From assembly GCF_000980815.1 (NCBI RefSeq), contig NZ_CP011311.1:310001-374000 (forward strand): a stretch of DNA of 64,000 nt, given 5' to 3'. Below, in pieces: positions 27,536-36,006 of this stretch (the first letter of the stretch is position 1; each line of letters starts with the position of its first letter). Position numbers and translations under genes: made by a program. The DNA is from Corynebacterium camporealensis (lineage in GTDB: Bacteria > Actinomycetota > Actinomycetes > Mycobacteriales > Mycobacteriaceae). A model generated the notes under the pieces. It saw only the letters and a program-made list of their open reading frames with translations. It was not told the origin of the DNA and did no database searches.

Positions 27536-29608
27536 TTACTTTTCCTTTCCCATTGCGGCGTACTCGGCGTCGCTGAGCTGTGGGCCGTCGAGCTCGCCTG
27601 CAGCTTCCTTGCGGGCTGCGTAGTGCAACTCGTCGGGAAGGTCTGCGTAGACGTGCATGGTGCCAGGTACTTCGCGCATCACAGGGCGGGTTTGCAGACC
27701 CACCGACGGGTGCGAGGAACGAGGTGCGAAGCGGTCGCCGTCGGGGAAGTCCGCGGGCGACGGCACAGCACCTGGTACCTGATGGAGTTTGCCGTGACCG
27801 GATTCGATGGAGAGAACTGCACCCAGCAGACCGCGGGTGTATTCGTGCTGCGGGTCGGTGAGCAGTTCCTTGGTGGAACCCTGCTCGATGACCTGACCGG
27901 CGTACATCACGGTGATGGAGTAGGCGACCTCAGCAACCAGTGCCAGGTCGTGGGAGACGAACACCATCGCAAAGCCCAGCTTCTGCTGGAGTTCCTTGAT
28001 GAGTTCGATGACCTGCTTTTGCACGGTCACATCCAGTGCAGTGGTCGGCTCGTCGGCGATGACCAGCTGTGGGTCACGGGTTAGAGCCATAGCGATGAGC
28101 ACGCGCTGACGCTGACCACCAGAGAGCTCGTGTGGGTAGGACTCGAGCGTGCGCTTCGGGTCCAGACCGACCAACTCAAGCAGTTCCTCAGTGCTGCGGG
28201 TACCGCCGCGGGAGGTTAGCTGCTTCATCTGGGTGCGAATCAACATCGATGGGTTCAACGCCGACAGCGCGTCCTGGTAGACCATCGAGATTTCATTGCC
28301 CAGCAGCTTCTGGCGCTCTTCAGCGCGCATCTTGAGCAGATCCTGGCCCTGGTAGATAATCTCACCGCTGATGTCGGCGGAAGGATCCAGCAGGCCCATC
28401 ACAGCAAGCGAGGTAATGGACTTACCACAACCAGACTCACCCACCAGGCCCATGGTCTCGCCGGCAGCGACAGAGAAGGACACATGGTCTACGACGTTGA
28501 CGTCACCGTGGCGTGGGAACTTGATGCAGAGGTCTTTGACCTCGAGCAGTGGCGTTGTATTCGGGGCAGGGGAGAAGCGGTCTTGTCGTTTCTCCTCAAC
28601 CTCCCGCAACGCGGCGAGTTTCTCTTCGAGGGACTCACGCTGTACGGCGTATGCACGAACCGGGTCAACCAGCAGCTTGTCGGCCTCACGGGCAGCATCG
28701 ACATCGTGGTCGTCGAAGGAGGGGCCCTTCGGTGCAGCGACCATGGCGTCGGTAATGCCCTCGGACAAGATGTTGAGGCAGAGCACGGTAATCATGATCA
28801 TCAGGCCAGGGAACAGTGCCTGCCACCATTCGCCGCGCAGCACGCCTTGCTGTGCGGAAGACAGGATATTACCCCACGTAGGAACCGGCTCTTGCAGACC
28901 TGCGCCAATAAAGGTCAGGGATGCCTCGAGGATGATGGCGTCGGCGACCAGCACGGTAGCAAACACCAGGACGGGTGCTGCACAGTTGCGAGCAACGTGC
29001 TTGACCAGAATCCACGGTGCACGAGCACCGGAGACGACCACTGCGTTGACGTAATCCTCGCCGTACTCAGAAAGCACGTTTGCGCGCACGATACGAGTCA
29101 GCTGCGGGATGTAGACGAAGGCAATGGAGAAGATAATCACGCCGAGCATGAAGCCCGGGCGGTTCGGGTCGCGGAAGACGACGACTGCAACCGCAACCAG
29201 GGCGATGCCTGGCACGGACATGACGACGTCCATGATGCGCATGATGACCTCAGAGACCGACTTGCGCGATACCGCGGCTAGGGAGCCAAAGAGAGCACCG
29301 AAGAAGAGTGCAGTCAGTGTGGCAAGAATGCCGACTGCCAGGGAGTAACGACCGCCGTAGAGCAGTCGGGACAACACGTCGCGACCCAGGTTGTCGGTAC
29401 CGAAGAGATATTCACCGCTGGGCGGCTGGCCCTTGATGTCGATGAACGTTGGATCGTGAGGTGCAAGCAGGGGAGCGAAGATGGCGCTGAGTGCAACCAG
29501 GACCAACACGACGAGCGAGATCTTGGAACCCAGGCGCATCTGCTTCCACCCCTTAAAGCGATGGGTGGTGTTGGGATCGGAAAGCTTGGTAGCAAGATTT
29601 TTACGCAT
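27536..29608 (-). CDS. siaG: Sialic acid ABC importer, fused permease-ATPase (SiaG-like)
   Basis: 690 aa fusion. Residues 1 to about 300 form a DppC-type permease with an N-terminal cytoplasmic segment, about six spans and the EAA-like loop around GEDYVNAVVVSGARAPWI. A linker of roughly 50 residues follows. Residues 350-690 form an ABC ATPase with [17 protein letters not shown] and VIADEPTTALDV. The same permease-ATPase fusion is known for SiaG of C. glutamicum. Two bases separate it from siaF upstream. Confidence 0.83.
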   Translation of the reverse strand: MRKNLATKLSDPNTTHRFKGWKQMRLGSKISLVVLVLVALSAIFAPLLAPHDPTFIDIKGQPPSGEYLFGTDNLGRDVLSRLLYGGRYSLAVGILATLTALFFGALFGSLAAVSRKSVSEVIMRIMDVVMSVPGIALVAVAVVVFRDPNRPGFMLGVIIFSIAFVYIPQLTRIVRANVLSEYGEDYVNAVVVSGARAPWILVKHVARNCAAPVLVFATVLVADAIILEASLTFIGAGLQEPVPTWGNILSSAQQGVLRGEWWQALFPGLMIMITVLCLNILSEGITDAMVAAPKGPSFDDHDVDAAREADKLLVDPVRAYAVQRESLEEKLAALREVEEKRQDRFSPAPNTTPLLEVKDLCIKFPRHGDVNVVDHVSFSVAAGETMGLVGESGCGKSITSLAVMGLLDPSADISGEIIYQGQDLLKMRAEERQKLLGNEISMVYQDALSALNPSMLIRTQMKQLTSRGGTRSTEELLELVGLDPKRTLESYPHELSGGQRQRVLIAMALTRDPQLVIADEPTTALDVTVQKQVIELIKELQQKLGFAMVFVSHDLALVAEVAYSITVMYAGQVIEQGSTKELLTDPQHEYTRGLLGAVLSIESGHGKLHQVPGAVPSPADFPDGDRFAPRSSHPSVGLQTRPVMREVPGTMHVYADLPDELHYAARKEAAGELDGPQLSDAEYAAMGKEK

Positions 29609-29610
29609 GA

Positions 29611-30558
29611 CTAGACCGCCCTAATGCGTGGGTTGATCAGGATGTAGAGCAGATCAACGATGATGTTGACAATGATGAAGGCGATGGCAACCACGAGAGT
29701 TGCGCCCTGCACCACGGTGACCCAGTTGAAGGAGATGCCGTCGATAAGCACACGGCCCATACCCGGCAGGGAGAAGATGATCTCAATAACGACCGCGCCA
29801 CCCATGAGGTAACCAACGCGCAGACCCAGCACAGTCACTGGAGTAATCAGCGCGTTGCGCAACACATTGCGGGCAATCACGGTGGTCTTTGGAATACCCG
29901 CACCAAGTGCAGTGCGGACGTAGTCGCGGTCGAGTTCTTCCACCATGGACGTACGTACCACGCGGGTGAGCTGACCAATAACTGGAACAGCCAAGGCAAC
30001 TGCAGGCAAGAACATACGAGCTGCCCAACCGGCGAAATCTTCAGTCGGGGAAGGCAGTGCTCCTGCCACGGGCAGCTTGCCCAGGAATACCAGGACCAGC
30101 AGGATAGCGAGCCAGAAAGAAGGCATCGCGATGCAGATAACGGAGATAACGCGAATCAGCTGGTCGACCCACTTGTCGCGGTACAACGCAGCAAGCACAC
30201 CGAGTGGGAAAGCGAAGATGACTGCGATAATCAGGCCCATGAAGGTCAATTCCAACGTGACCGGGAGGGCCGCAAAGACCTTCTCTGCCACGGAGGCGCC
30301 ATTTTGACCGTAGGTACCCAAATCGCCTTGGAGCATGCCAGCCAGATAGCTACCGAACTGGACGATCCAGGGGTCATAAAGACCGTTTTCCACGCGGTAG
30401 GCTTCTAGCTGTTCCGGAGTAGCGGAGTCACCCAGAGCTGAATACGCGGGATCGATGGGGGACAATGACATCAGCACAAAGACCAGGAAAGTCACACCCA
30501 CGACCATGATGGGAAGAGCGATAATCCTGCGGCCGATTAGTCGGATTAGATTGTTCAT
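29611..30558 (-). CDS. siaF: Sialic acid ABC importer permease (SiaF-like)
   Basis: 315 aa DppB-type inner-membrane permease with six predicted spans. It begins MNNLIRLIGRRIIALPIMVVGVTFLVF and has the coupling loop RDYVRTALGAGIPKTTV. The start at 30558 has AGGAG 10 nt upstream; an in-frame start ten codons earlier lacks one. It pairs with the permease half of SiaG. About 190 nt of untranslated sequence with a hairpin separates it from siaE. Confidence 0.83.
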   Translation of the reverse strand: MNNLIRLIGRRIIALPIMVVGVTFLVFVLMSLSPIDPAYSALGDSATPEQLEAYRVENGLYDPWIVQFGSYLAGMLQGDLGTYGQNGASVAEKVFAALPVTLELTFMGLIIAVIFAFPLGVLAALYRDKWVDQLIRVISVICIAMPSFWLAILLVLVFLGKLPVAGALPSPTEDFAGWAARMFLPAVALAVPVIGQLTRVVRTSMVEELDRDYVRTALGAGIPKTTVIARNVLRNALITPVTVLGLRVGYLMGGAVVIEIIFSLPGMGRVLIDGISFNWVTVVQGATLVVAIAFIIVNIIVDLLYILINPRIRAV

Positions 30559-30666
30559 CGGGAACGCGCTCCTGTATGAGGACAACAAGAATTGATTTAG
30601 TTATGAAGGCTGCGCGTCGCGCCGGTATGCGGCGTAACGAGAGCTGAAATCTTTGGGGTGTACCGG

Positions 30667-30699
30667 GCCGGAACCTGCTGTGTGGCGACAGGCTCCGGC
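30667..30699 (-). other. Hairpin between siaE and siaF
   Basis: GCCGGAACCTG pairs with CAGGCTCCGGC (10 of 11 positions) around an 11-nt loop. No T-run follows on the minus strand. Such stems after a binding-protein gene often protect the upstream message or thin out read-through, so the binding protein is made in excess. Confidence 0.5.
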
Positions 30700-30750
30700 G
30701 CGGCGGGCAAGCCAGCGACGGTGGCTTGCAGAATGCGGGGGCGCTGAGTC

Positions 30751-32313
30751 TTATTCGCTGACTTGCGCCGGGACAGCCCACAGGCCGGTGGTTCCGATGG
30801 ACTTGAAGTCGGAGACCTTATCGGCGTTGTAAGCGGTAATCATGGTGCGGTGGAACAGCGGGTAGATCGGGACCTCTTCAGACAGCAGGTCTAGAGCTTC
30901 GTTCCACTTCTGCTGCTGCTCGTCACCTTCCAGGGTGGTTGCTTCCTGAACGATGTCGTTGAGCTCTTGGTAAGCCTCCGGGTCAGACTCCTGCCAGAAG
31001 CTGCGCTTTTGAGTCCAGACGTTGTCGCCGTACCACCAGTTGATTAGCAGGGCCGGGTCGTTACCGAAGACGGAAGGATCGCCCGGTGCCAGAGCAACGT
31101 CGAAGGTTGGGTCGTCTACATCCAGATGGTTGGAGTACAACGAAGCCGAAGCCTCAGACTGCAAAGCAGTGTCGATGCCAACTTCCTTCAGATCGTTTTG
31201 AATCTGCGGAGCCAGGCTCTCAATCCACGGGTGGTCGGTGTTGACCAGAGTGATGGACAGGTCATCGACGCCAGCTTCGTCCAGCAGTTCTTTAGCCTTC
31301 TCCGGGTCGTAGTTGTAGACCGTGGACGCCTCGTGGAAGTTCGGGTGCGACTCCGGCAGGAAGGACTTAGCAGGCTTGGCCTTGCCGTCCATGTTGTTGG
31401 AAATCAACTTCTCGGTATCGATGGCGTAGAAGAATGCCTGGCGAACCTTCGGGTCGTTGAACGGTTCCTTCTGAGTGTTAAACAGCAGGAACGGCAGGTT
31501 GAAGCCATCGACTTCATCGACGGTCATGTTGGCGGCAGCCAGCATGTCAACGGACTCAGCCGGAACAGCCTCCATCACGTCAATCTCGTCGGCGCTAGCG
31601 GCGGTGTTACGTGCGGTGTCATCCTTGATGACGTCCCAGACCAGCTTGGAAGCACCAGCTGGGTACTCACCGTTGTAGTGCTCGTTAGGAATCGCGGTGA
31701 TCTGGGAGTCAGTGATGGACTCATAAGCGTAAGGGCCAGTGCCGATCGGCTGGTGGGTAAGGTCCTCATCACTTGCGGATTCCGGAACAATCTTGACCAC
31801 GGCCAAGCGGTTTTCCACCAAGGAGAAAGGCTGGTCCAGCTTGATAGTGATGGTGTTGTCATCCTTAGCTTCCACCGAGTCGATAAAGTCCAGCATGGTG
31901 GCATACAGGTTGCCGTCTTCCATAGCGCGGTCGAAGGAAGAAACCACGTCGTCCACGGTGACATCAGTGCCATCGGAGAACTTCGCACCGTCGCGCAGGG
32001 CGATTTCGAGTTCGGTGTCGGAGACCTCTGTTGGTTCACCAGCAGCAAGTGCCGGGTAGGTGGAGTAGTCGTTCATGTTGAACTCGTACAGACCTTCCAT
32101 CACATGCCAGTTGGTGCCCAGTGCGAGAGCAGAAGAAGTCTCAGACGGGTGGTAGTTAGTGGTTTCGTACGCCACGCCCAGGTGCAGTTCGCCTTTGCCG
32201 CCGCCTTCGCCACCGGAAGCGGCGTCGCCGGAATCAGAACCACCGGAGCAGGCGGTGAGGGTCAAAGCCATCGCAGCAACGACGGCGGTCAACCCGCGCT
32301 TTGCGTTCTTCAT
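30751..32313 (-). CDS. siaE: Sialic acid ABC importer substrate-binding lipoprotein (SiaE-like)
   Basis: 520 aa family-5 extracellular solute-binding protein. The signal peptide ends in the lipobox LTAC, followed by a Gly/Ser/Asp linker. The mature domain shows family features: LRDGAKFSDGTDVTVDDVV, the HQPIGTGPYAY segment near 190 and a late EEVPIYPLFHRT. The start at 32313 is chosen because AGAGG lies 8 nt upstream; the reading frame opens six codons earlier. First gene of the importer group, 73 nt after the alpha/beta hydrolase gene. Confidence 0.84.
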   Translation of the reverse strand: MKNAKRGLTAVVAAMALTLTACSGGSDSGDAASGGEGGGKGELHLGVAYETTNYHPSETSSALALGTNWHVMEGLYEFNMNDYSTYPALAAGEPTEVSDTELEIALRDGAKFSDGTDVTVDDVVSSFDRAMEDGNLYATMLDFIDSVEAKDDNTITIKLDQPFSLVENRLAVVKIVPESASDEDLTHQPIGTGPYAYESITDSQITAIPNEHYNGEYPAGASKLVWDVIKDDTARNTAASADEIDVMEAVPAESVDMLAAANMTVDEVDGFNLPFLLFNTQKEPFNDPKVRQAFFYAIDTEKLISNNMDGKAKPAKSFLPESHPNFHEASTVYNYDPEKAKELLDEAGVDDLSITLVNTDHPWIESLAPQIQNDLKEVGIDTALQSEASASLYSNHLDVDDPTFDVALAPGDPSVFGNDPALLINWWYGDNVWTQKRSFWQESDPEAYQELNDIVQEATTLEGDEQQQKWNEALDLLSEEVPIYPLFHRTMITAYNADKVSDFKSIGTTGLWAVPAQVSE

Positions 32314-32386
32314 TTTCAGTACCTCTTTCACAGGGGTCGTGCGGTGCGGCCCGCCGTCGCGGATGCACCAATTAGGGGCTATCTAG

Positions 32387-33190
32387 TTATGCCTCCAGGC
32401 TGAAAGGAGCTTTGGCAACAAACTCCTTTAGCTCTGAGAGGAATTCAGGGAGAAATTCGGGAACGATGGAGTGTGTTCCACCCGGCAATAAACGTCCGCT
32501 CAGCAGTGGGTTGCCTAGCGCAACAAGCTTGTCGATGCCGCTTTGGCGCACCAAACAATCTGGCCCGTCGCTGGTGATGATGCGCGCTGGGACTCGCAAC
32601 TGAGAAACCAGGTCAGTCCATTCATCGGAAAAGCTAACGATGCCCGTGGCAATCAAGTTGAGATCCACATTGGCCTGTCCCCAGACCCAGCCAATCTGTT
32701 CTTGCTTGCTCCACTCCGAGCGCAGCGTGGAGTTATCCACGATTGCGGTGGCGGGGTCAGTAGCCCAGCGATCCGTACGCTCCAATGCAGCGGTAACGCC
32801 ATCGGCATAAGCCCGACGTTGCGCGGCGCTGAGCCAGGCGGGATCTGCCAGCAGAAGTCCGCGTACCAGCTCAGGATGCTTAGCACCCAGCACTGTGGCG
32901 ATTGCACCGCCCATGGAATGACCTACCAATACAGCGGACTGATCGGTGATGTGGTGGATGTAGTCCACGGCCTCGGCTGCTGCAGCAACAGAGGCGCCGA
33001 AGGGATCGCTGAGTTCAGTGGATTCAAAGCGGCGGGATTGTCCGTGTCCGAGAGAGTCAAGGGCAAAAACATGGAAGTCGTCTTCCAACTGGCGGGTTAA
33101 TGTTGCCCACCACAGATTGGAGTTGCTTACGCCGTGGAGGAAGACGAGCACAGGCTTACCCGGGCACCCGCTTACTGAGTAGTGCAACAT
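32387..33190 (-). CDS. Alpha/beta hydrolase of the sialic acid island
   Basis: 267 aa. The nucleophile elbow is GHSMGG, the oxyanion segment FLHGVSNSNLWW lies near 20, and the late GGTHSI supplies the catalytic His. GGGAGGA directly before the ATG at 33190 decides the start; the open frame continues 50 codons upstream but that part looks non-coding. It sits just upstream of siaE in the same direction and may be cotranscribed. A role in removing O-acetyl groups from imported sialic acids would fit but is inference; esterase, lipase or lactonase activity is equally compatible. Confidence 0.72.
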   Translation of the reverse strand: MLHYSVSGCPGKPVLVFLHGVSNSNLWWATLTRQLEDDFHVFALDSLGHGQSRRFESTELSDPFGASVAAAAEAVDYIHHITDQSAVLVGHSMGGAIATVLGAKHPELVRGLLLADPAWLSAAQRRAYADGVTAALERTDRWATDPATAIVDNSTLRSEWSKQEQIGWVWGQANVDLNLIATGIVSFSDEWTDLVSQLRVPARIITSDGPDCLVRQSGIDKLVALGNPLLSGRLLPGGTHSIVPEFLPEFLSELKEFVAKAPFSLEA

Positions 33191-33226
33191 GGGGTCCTCC
33201 CGGGAAACGTCGATGCTGTTATTGCC

Positions 33227-33257
33227 TGAATCACACTGGGGGTAGTCGTGTGATTCA
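33227..33257. promoter_or_regulatory. Perfect inverted repeat TGAATCACAC-N11-GTGTGATTCA
   Basis: 10-bp arms, 11-nt spacer, 37-67 bp upstream of the hydrolase start. A weak minus-strand -10 (TATATC at 33263-33268) lies just before it, so the repeat would cover the transcription start. It may be an operator or a 5' leader hairpin. Confidence 0.5.
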
Positions 33258-33386
33258 TCTTCAGGATATAGGTATGACGTCTGATGCTGAACCCCGTTTG
33301 AGAAATTTAGCCCCACTAGAGGGGAGGAAACGATGAACAAAAAGGGTAGAGATGTGTCTTTTTGTCGTTGTTACGCATGTGAAAAC

Positions 33387-33422
33387 AGGCGCTACCTACA
33401 GGTGAAACTGCAGGTAGCGCCT
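33387..33422 (-). terminator. Terminator for the upstream hydrolase gene
   Basis: AGGCGCTACCT and AGGTAGCGCCT form a perfect 11-bp stem. On the minus strand it is followed by GTTTTC, so it would end the transcript of the gene at 33533-34444. Confidence 0.65.
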
Positions 33423-33532
33423 CTAAGAGTCAGATCTTCGGTCAACGTTCTGCGCAGGGAGAATGAATCCTCGGGTGTGGGAGGAATCATGTTTTAGTGT
33501 TCCTGCCCCCGCTTGGGGTTAATGACACTCAG

Positions 33533-34444
33533 CTACTTCGCAGAGTGATCTGCAACTGCGTTGCGCAGGAAGCGTCCGATGCTTGCCTGTCGCTCTTGCT
33601 GGCTATCGATGGGGTAATCCAGGGAACCGTGGAACGTGCCTTCCCACATGTGCAATTGGCAATTCACTCCAGCATCGACTGCATTCAAGGCGAAATCGAT
33701 GCCCTCGTCACGCAGCGGATCGACGGGATTGACCACCACGTACCACGCTGGCAATGAATTCGCGGCAGCATGGATGCGAGCTACTGCTTCGGATGCGGGC
33801 GGGTACACCTCCTCCGGTGAGGTGCTACCGCAGTACGCGCGCCAGGCATGCTCAGCAGCTCGGCGCGTCCAGATAGGTCCTTCGGCGAAGCTGTACATGG
33901 ACGACGTATCCAGGGTGGGATCCAGACAGGGTTCCAGGAAGACCGCTCCGGCAATCGACCGTCCGGGCACAGAAAGAAAGTCCACGAGTGCGGTGTACAA
34001 CAAACCGGAACCCGCGGAGTCGCCGTAACCAAGTAACGGCGCATCCGGATAGTGCTTAGCTGCCCATTCAAAGGCGGCGGCCACGTCCTCCTTGCCGGCG
34101 GGGAAGGGGTGTTCCGGTGCTAAGCGGTAGTCGGGCGAGACCACGATGACCTCATGTCGTTGCGCTAATTCAGTATTACGAGCGTCGTCGTAGATAGCTT
34201 TGCCGGCCACGTAACCGCCGCCGTGTGGAGCAATCATCACCGGAGTCGTCGGGGTGGCTGAAGGGGGCGTGAAGATGCGCAGCGTTATCCCGCGTGCTTC
34301 AGCAACGCTCAGCAACGAGTTGTCACTGTCATCTGCTGCAGAAGCAAAAATTTCTTCGCCCTCTGCGCGTAAGGATTCCACATCCCACGTCGTCTGTTTC
34401 GGGGCAGTGACATTGGCATGCAATTCGGGGTGTAGGTAAAACAC
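33533..34444 (-). CDS. HSL-type alpha/beta hydrolase of the sialic acid island
   Basis: 303 aa. The HGGGYVAG oxyanion motif near 74-81 and the nucleophile elbow GYGDSAG place it in the hormone-sensitive-lipase (family IV esterase) group. The acid is likely in VNPVDPL and the His in TFHGSLDY. It is divergent from nanR with about 120 nt between, so both may share regulation. Acetyl-esterase activity on O-acetylated sialic acid would fit the location but is not shown by sequence. Confidence 0.72.
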   Translation of the reverse strand: MFYLHPELHANVTAPKQTTWDVESLRAEGEEIFASAADDSDNSLLSVAEARGITLRIFTPPSATPTTPVMIAPHGGGYVAGKAIYDDARNTELAQRHEVIVVSPDYRLAPEHPFPAGKEDVAAAFEWAAKHYPDAPLLGYGDSAGSGLLYTALVDFLSVPGRSIAGAVFLEPCLDPTLDTSSMYSFAEGPIWTRRAAEHAWRAYCGSTSPEEVYPPASEAVARIHAAANSLPAWYVVVNPVDPLRDEGIDFALNAVDAGVNCQLHMWEGTFHGSLDYPIDSQQERQASIGRFLRNAVADHSAK

Positions 34445-34500
34445 GATCTTCCTCGATCTAGTTATCGGCTAAAGCGATTAGGCCATGTATTGGTCTGAAG

Positions 34501-34506
34501 TATGAT
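34501..34506 (+). promoter_or_regulatory. -10 box for the GntR regulator gene
   Basis: TATGAT within GTATGATG, 62 nt upstream of the regulator ATG. The same GTATGATG word occurs upstream of nagA at 37049-37056. Either both are -10 elements or the shared word is part of a regulator site. Confidence 0.4.
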
Positions 34507-34568
34507 GTTATCTGTTAGAAACATTCTGCGGGCTGTTGTCTTTACAGTTCGCTACGGAGGAGGACGCG

Positions 34569-35267
34569 ATGCCGCAGACCAGTAGCGCTGCTACTCAGGC
34601 ACAAGAAGGGATTATCGAATATATCCGCAGCAACCACCTCAGTGCAGGCGATATCCTGCCGAGCGAGGCTGTTTTGTGTGACGAGCTCGGGTTCTCTCGT
34701 ACCTCTATTCGCGAGGCAATGCGCACTTTGAGCTCGCTTGACATCGTGGAAGTCCGCCATGGCCACGGCACTTATGTCTCGAAGATGTCGCTGTCGCCGT
34801 TGGTGCGCGGCATGGTATTGCGCATCATGCTGAGCTCCGCTGATTCACTGCCCATGCTGGAGCATGTCGTCGATGTGCGTAGCACGATTGATTACAGCGT
34901 GGCCGAAGAATTAGCGCAGCAGTGGAACGAAGCAGATACGCAAGAACTCGAAGGCATCGTTGGTGAAATGCGCGCGGCCGGCCGTGCGGGCAGGCCCTTC
35001 TTAGAAGAAGATCGGCGCTTCCACCAGGCGTTGTTGGAGAATGTCTCCAATCCGCTGCTGCGGGAGTTCTCTGATGCGTTCTGGGAGATCCACATGGAGG
35101 TCGTCCCGCAGCTCAAAGTGGCGATGCCCGGCGATATCGAAGCCACCATCGATACCCACGCTGACATCGTCGAAGCATTGGGACGCGGCGACGTCGAAGA
35201 GTACCGCCGCCTTGTCGATCAGCACTACGAGCCGCTGCGCCGAGCTATCAAAGCCAACGAAGCCTAA
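34569..35267 (+). CDS. nanR: GntR/FadR-family transcriptional regulator, probable NanR
   Basis: 232 aa. N-terminal winged helix-turn-helix: residues about 10-75, with LPSEAVLCDELGFSRTSIREAMRTLSSL and the wing VEVRHGHGTYV. The C-terminal FCD effector domain is all-helical and carries likely metal/ligand His residues (RRFHQAL, TIDTHADIV, DQHYEPL). Start at the ATG preceded by ACGGAGGAGG. It sits amid sialic acid genes, so a sialic acid or amino-sugar phosphate is the likely effector. Its stop codon overlaps that of convergent nanE. Confidence 0.82.
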   Translation: MPQTSSAATQAQEGIIEYIRSNHLSAGDILPSEAVLCDELGFSRTSIREAMRTLSSLDIVEVRHGHGTYVSKMSLSPLVRGMVLRIMLSSADSLPMLEHVVDVRSTIDYSVAEELAQQWNEADTQELEGIVGEMRAAGRAGRPFLEEDRRFHQALLENVSNPLLREFSDAFWEIHMEVVPQLKVAMPGDIEATIDTHADIVEALGRGDVEEYRRLVDQHYEPLRRAIKANEA

Positions 35268-35986
35268 CGCAGCAGCGACGCAAACTGGGCAGTAATAAAG
35301 CCTGGGTCAGTAATCGCGGTTCCGGCAATAATTGCGTCGGCACCTGCCAGGCGTCCGTGAGCAACATCAGCAGGGGTATGGAATCGGCCTTCGCCGATCA
35401 AGAATGCGTCCTCCCCGACGAGCGTGCGGCCCTCGCGCAGGCAATCAAAATCAGGGCCCGTCGTCTTCTCGCGGTCAGGGGTGTATCCGGCCAAGGTCGT
35501 AGACAGCAGATCTGCACCAGCTTCATGCGCATTCGCGATATCTTCCGGGGTGGCGCAATCGGCCATAATAAGAGAGCCTTCAGCGTGGGCGACTCCTACC
35601 AAATCGGCGAAGGTAGACCCATCCGGACGCGGGCGCGATGTAGCATCAGCGCACACGACAGCAGCTCCTGCTGCGATAACGGCCTTGACCGATTCTTTGG
35701 TGGGCGTGATGTAGACACCGGTATCGCCTTCTTTGGTCAATCCAAAGACCGGAACGTTACACTCCTGGGCAATAGAAGAGATATCTTCGACACCGCCGTA
35801 GCCACCACAGCGAATCGCGGGTGCACCACCGTCGACGCAGGCACGAGCAATTTTGGTCAGCGCGTGAGTATCACGCAGTGCATGACCGTCTGCGGCTTGG
35901 CAAGAAACAATGAGCTGGCCACGAATAATCTCGATGAGCTCCGCACGCTTGTCCTCCAGCGTGGTGGCGTGAAAATCAAAAGTCAT
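35264..35986 (-). CDS. nanE: N-acetylmannosamine-6-phosphate 2-epimerase
   Basis: Converts ManNAc-6-P to GlcNAc-6-P. It is 240 aa with a TIM-barrel fold. Family motifs seen: IIRGQLIVSCQA at the start, GAPAIRCGGYGGVEDI, VITPTKE-like VYITPTKESV, MADCATPEDIANAHEAGADLLSTTLAGYT, and the late EGRFHTPADVAHGRLAGADAIIAGTAIT. It is 20 nt downstream of nanK in the same operon. The terminal bases overlap nanR on the opposite strand. Confidence 0.92.
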   Translation of the reverse strand: MTFDFHATTLEDKRAELIEIIRGQLIVSCQAADGHALRDTHALTKIARACVDGGAPAIRCGGYGGVEDISSIAQECNVPVFGLTKEGDTGVYITPTKESVKAVIAAGAAVVCADATSRPRPDGSTFADLVGVAHAEGSLIMADCATPEDIANAHEAGADLLSTTLAGYTPDREKTTGPDFDCLREGRTLVGEDAFLIGEGRFHTPADVAHGRLAGADAIIAGTAITDPGFITAQFASLLR

Positions 35987-36006
35987 GGGGAATTCCTTTC
36001 CAGTTA

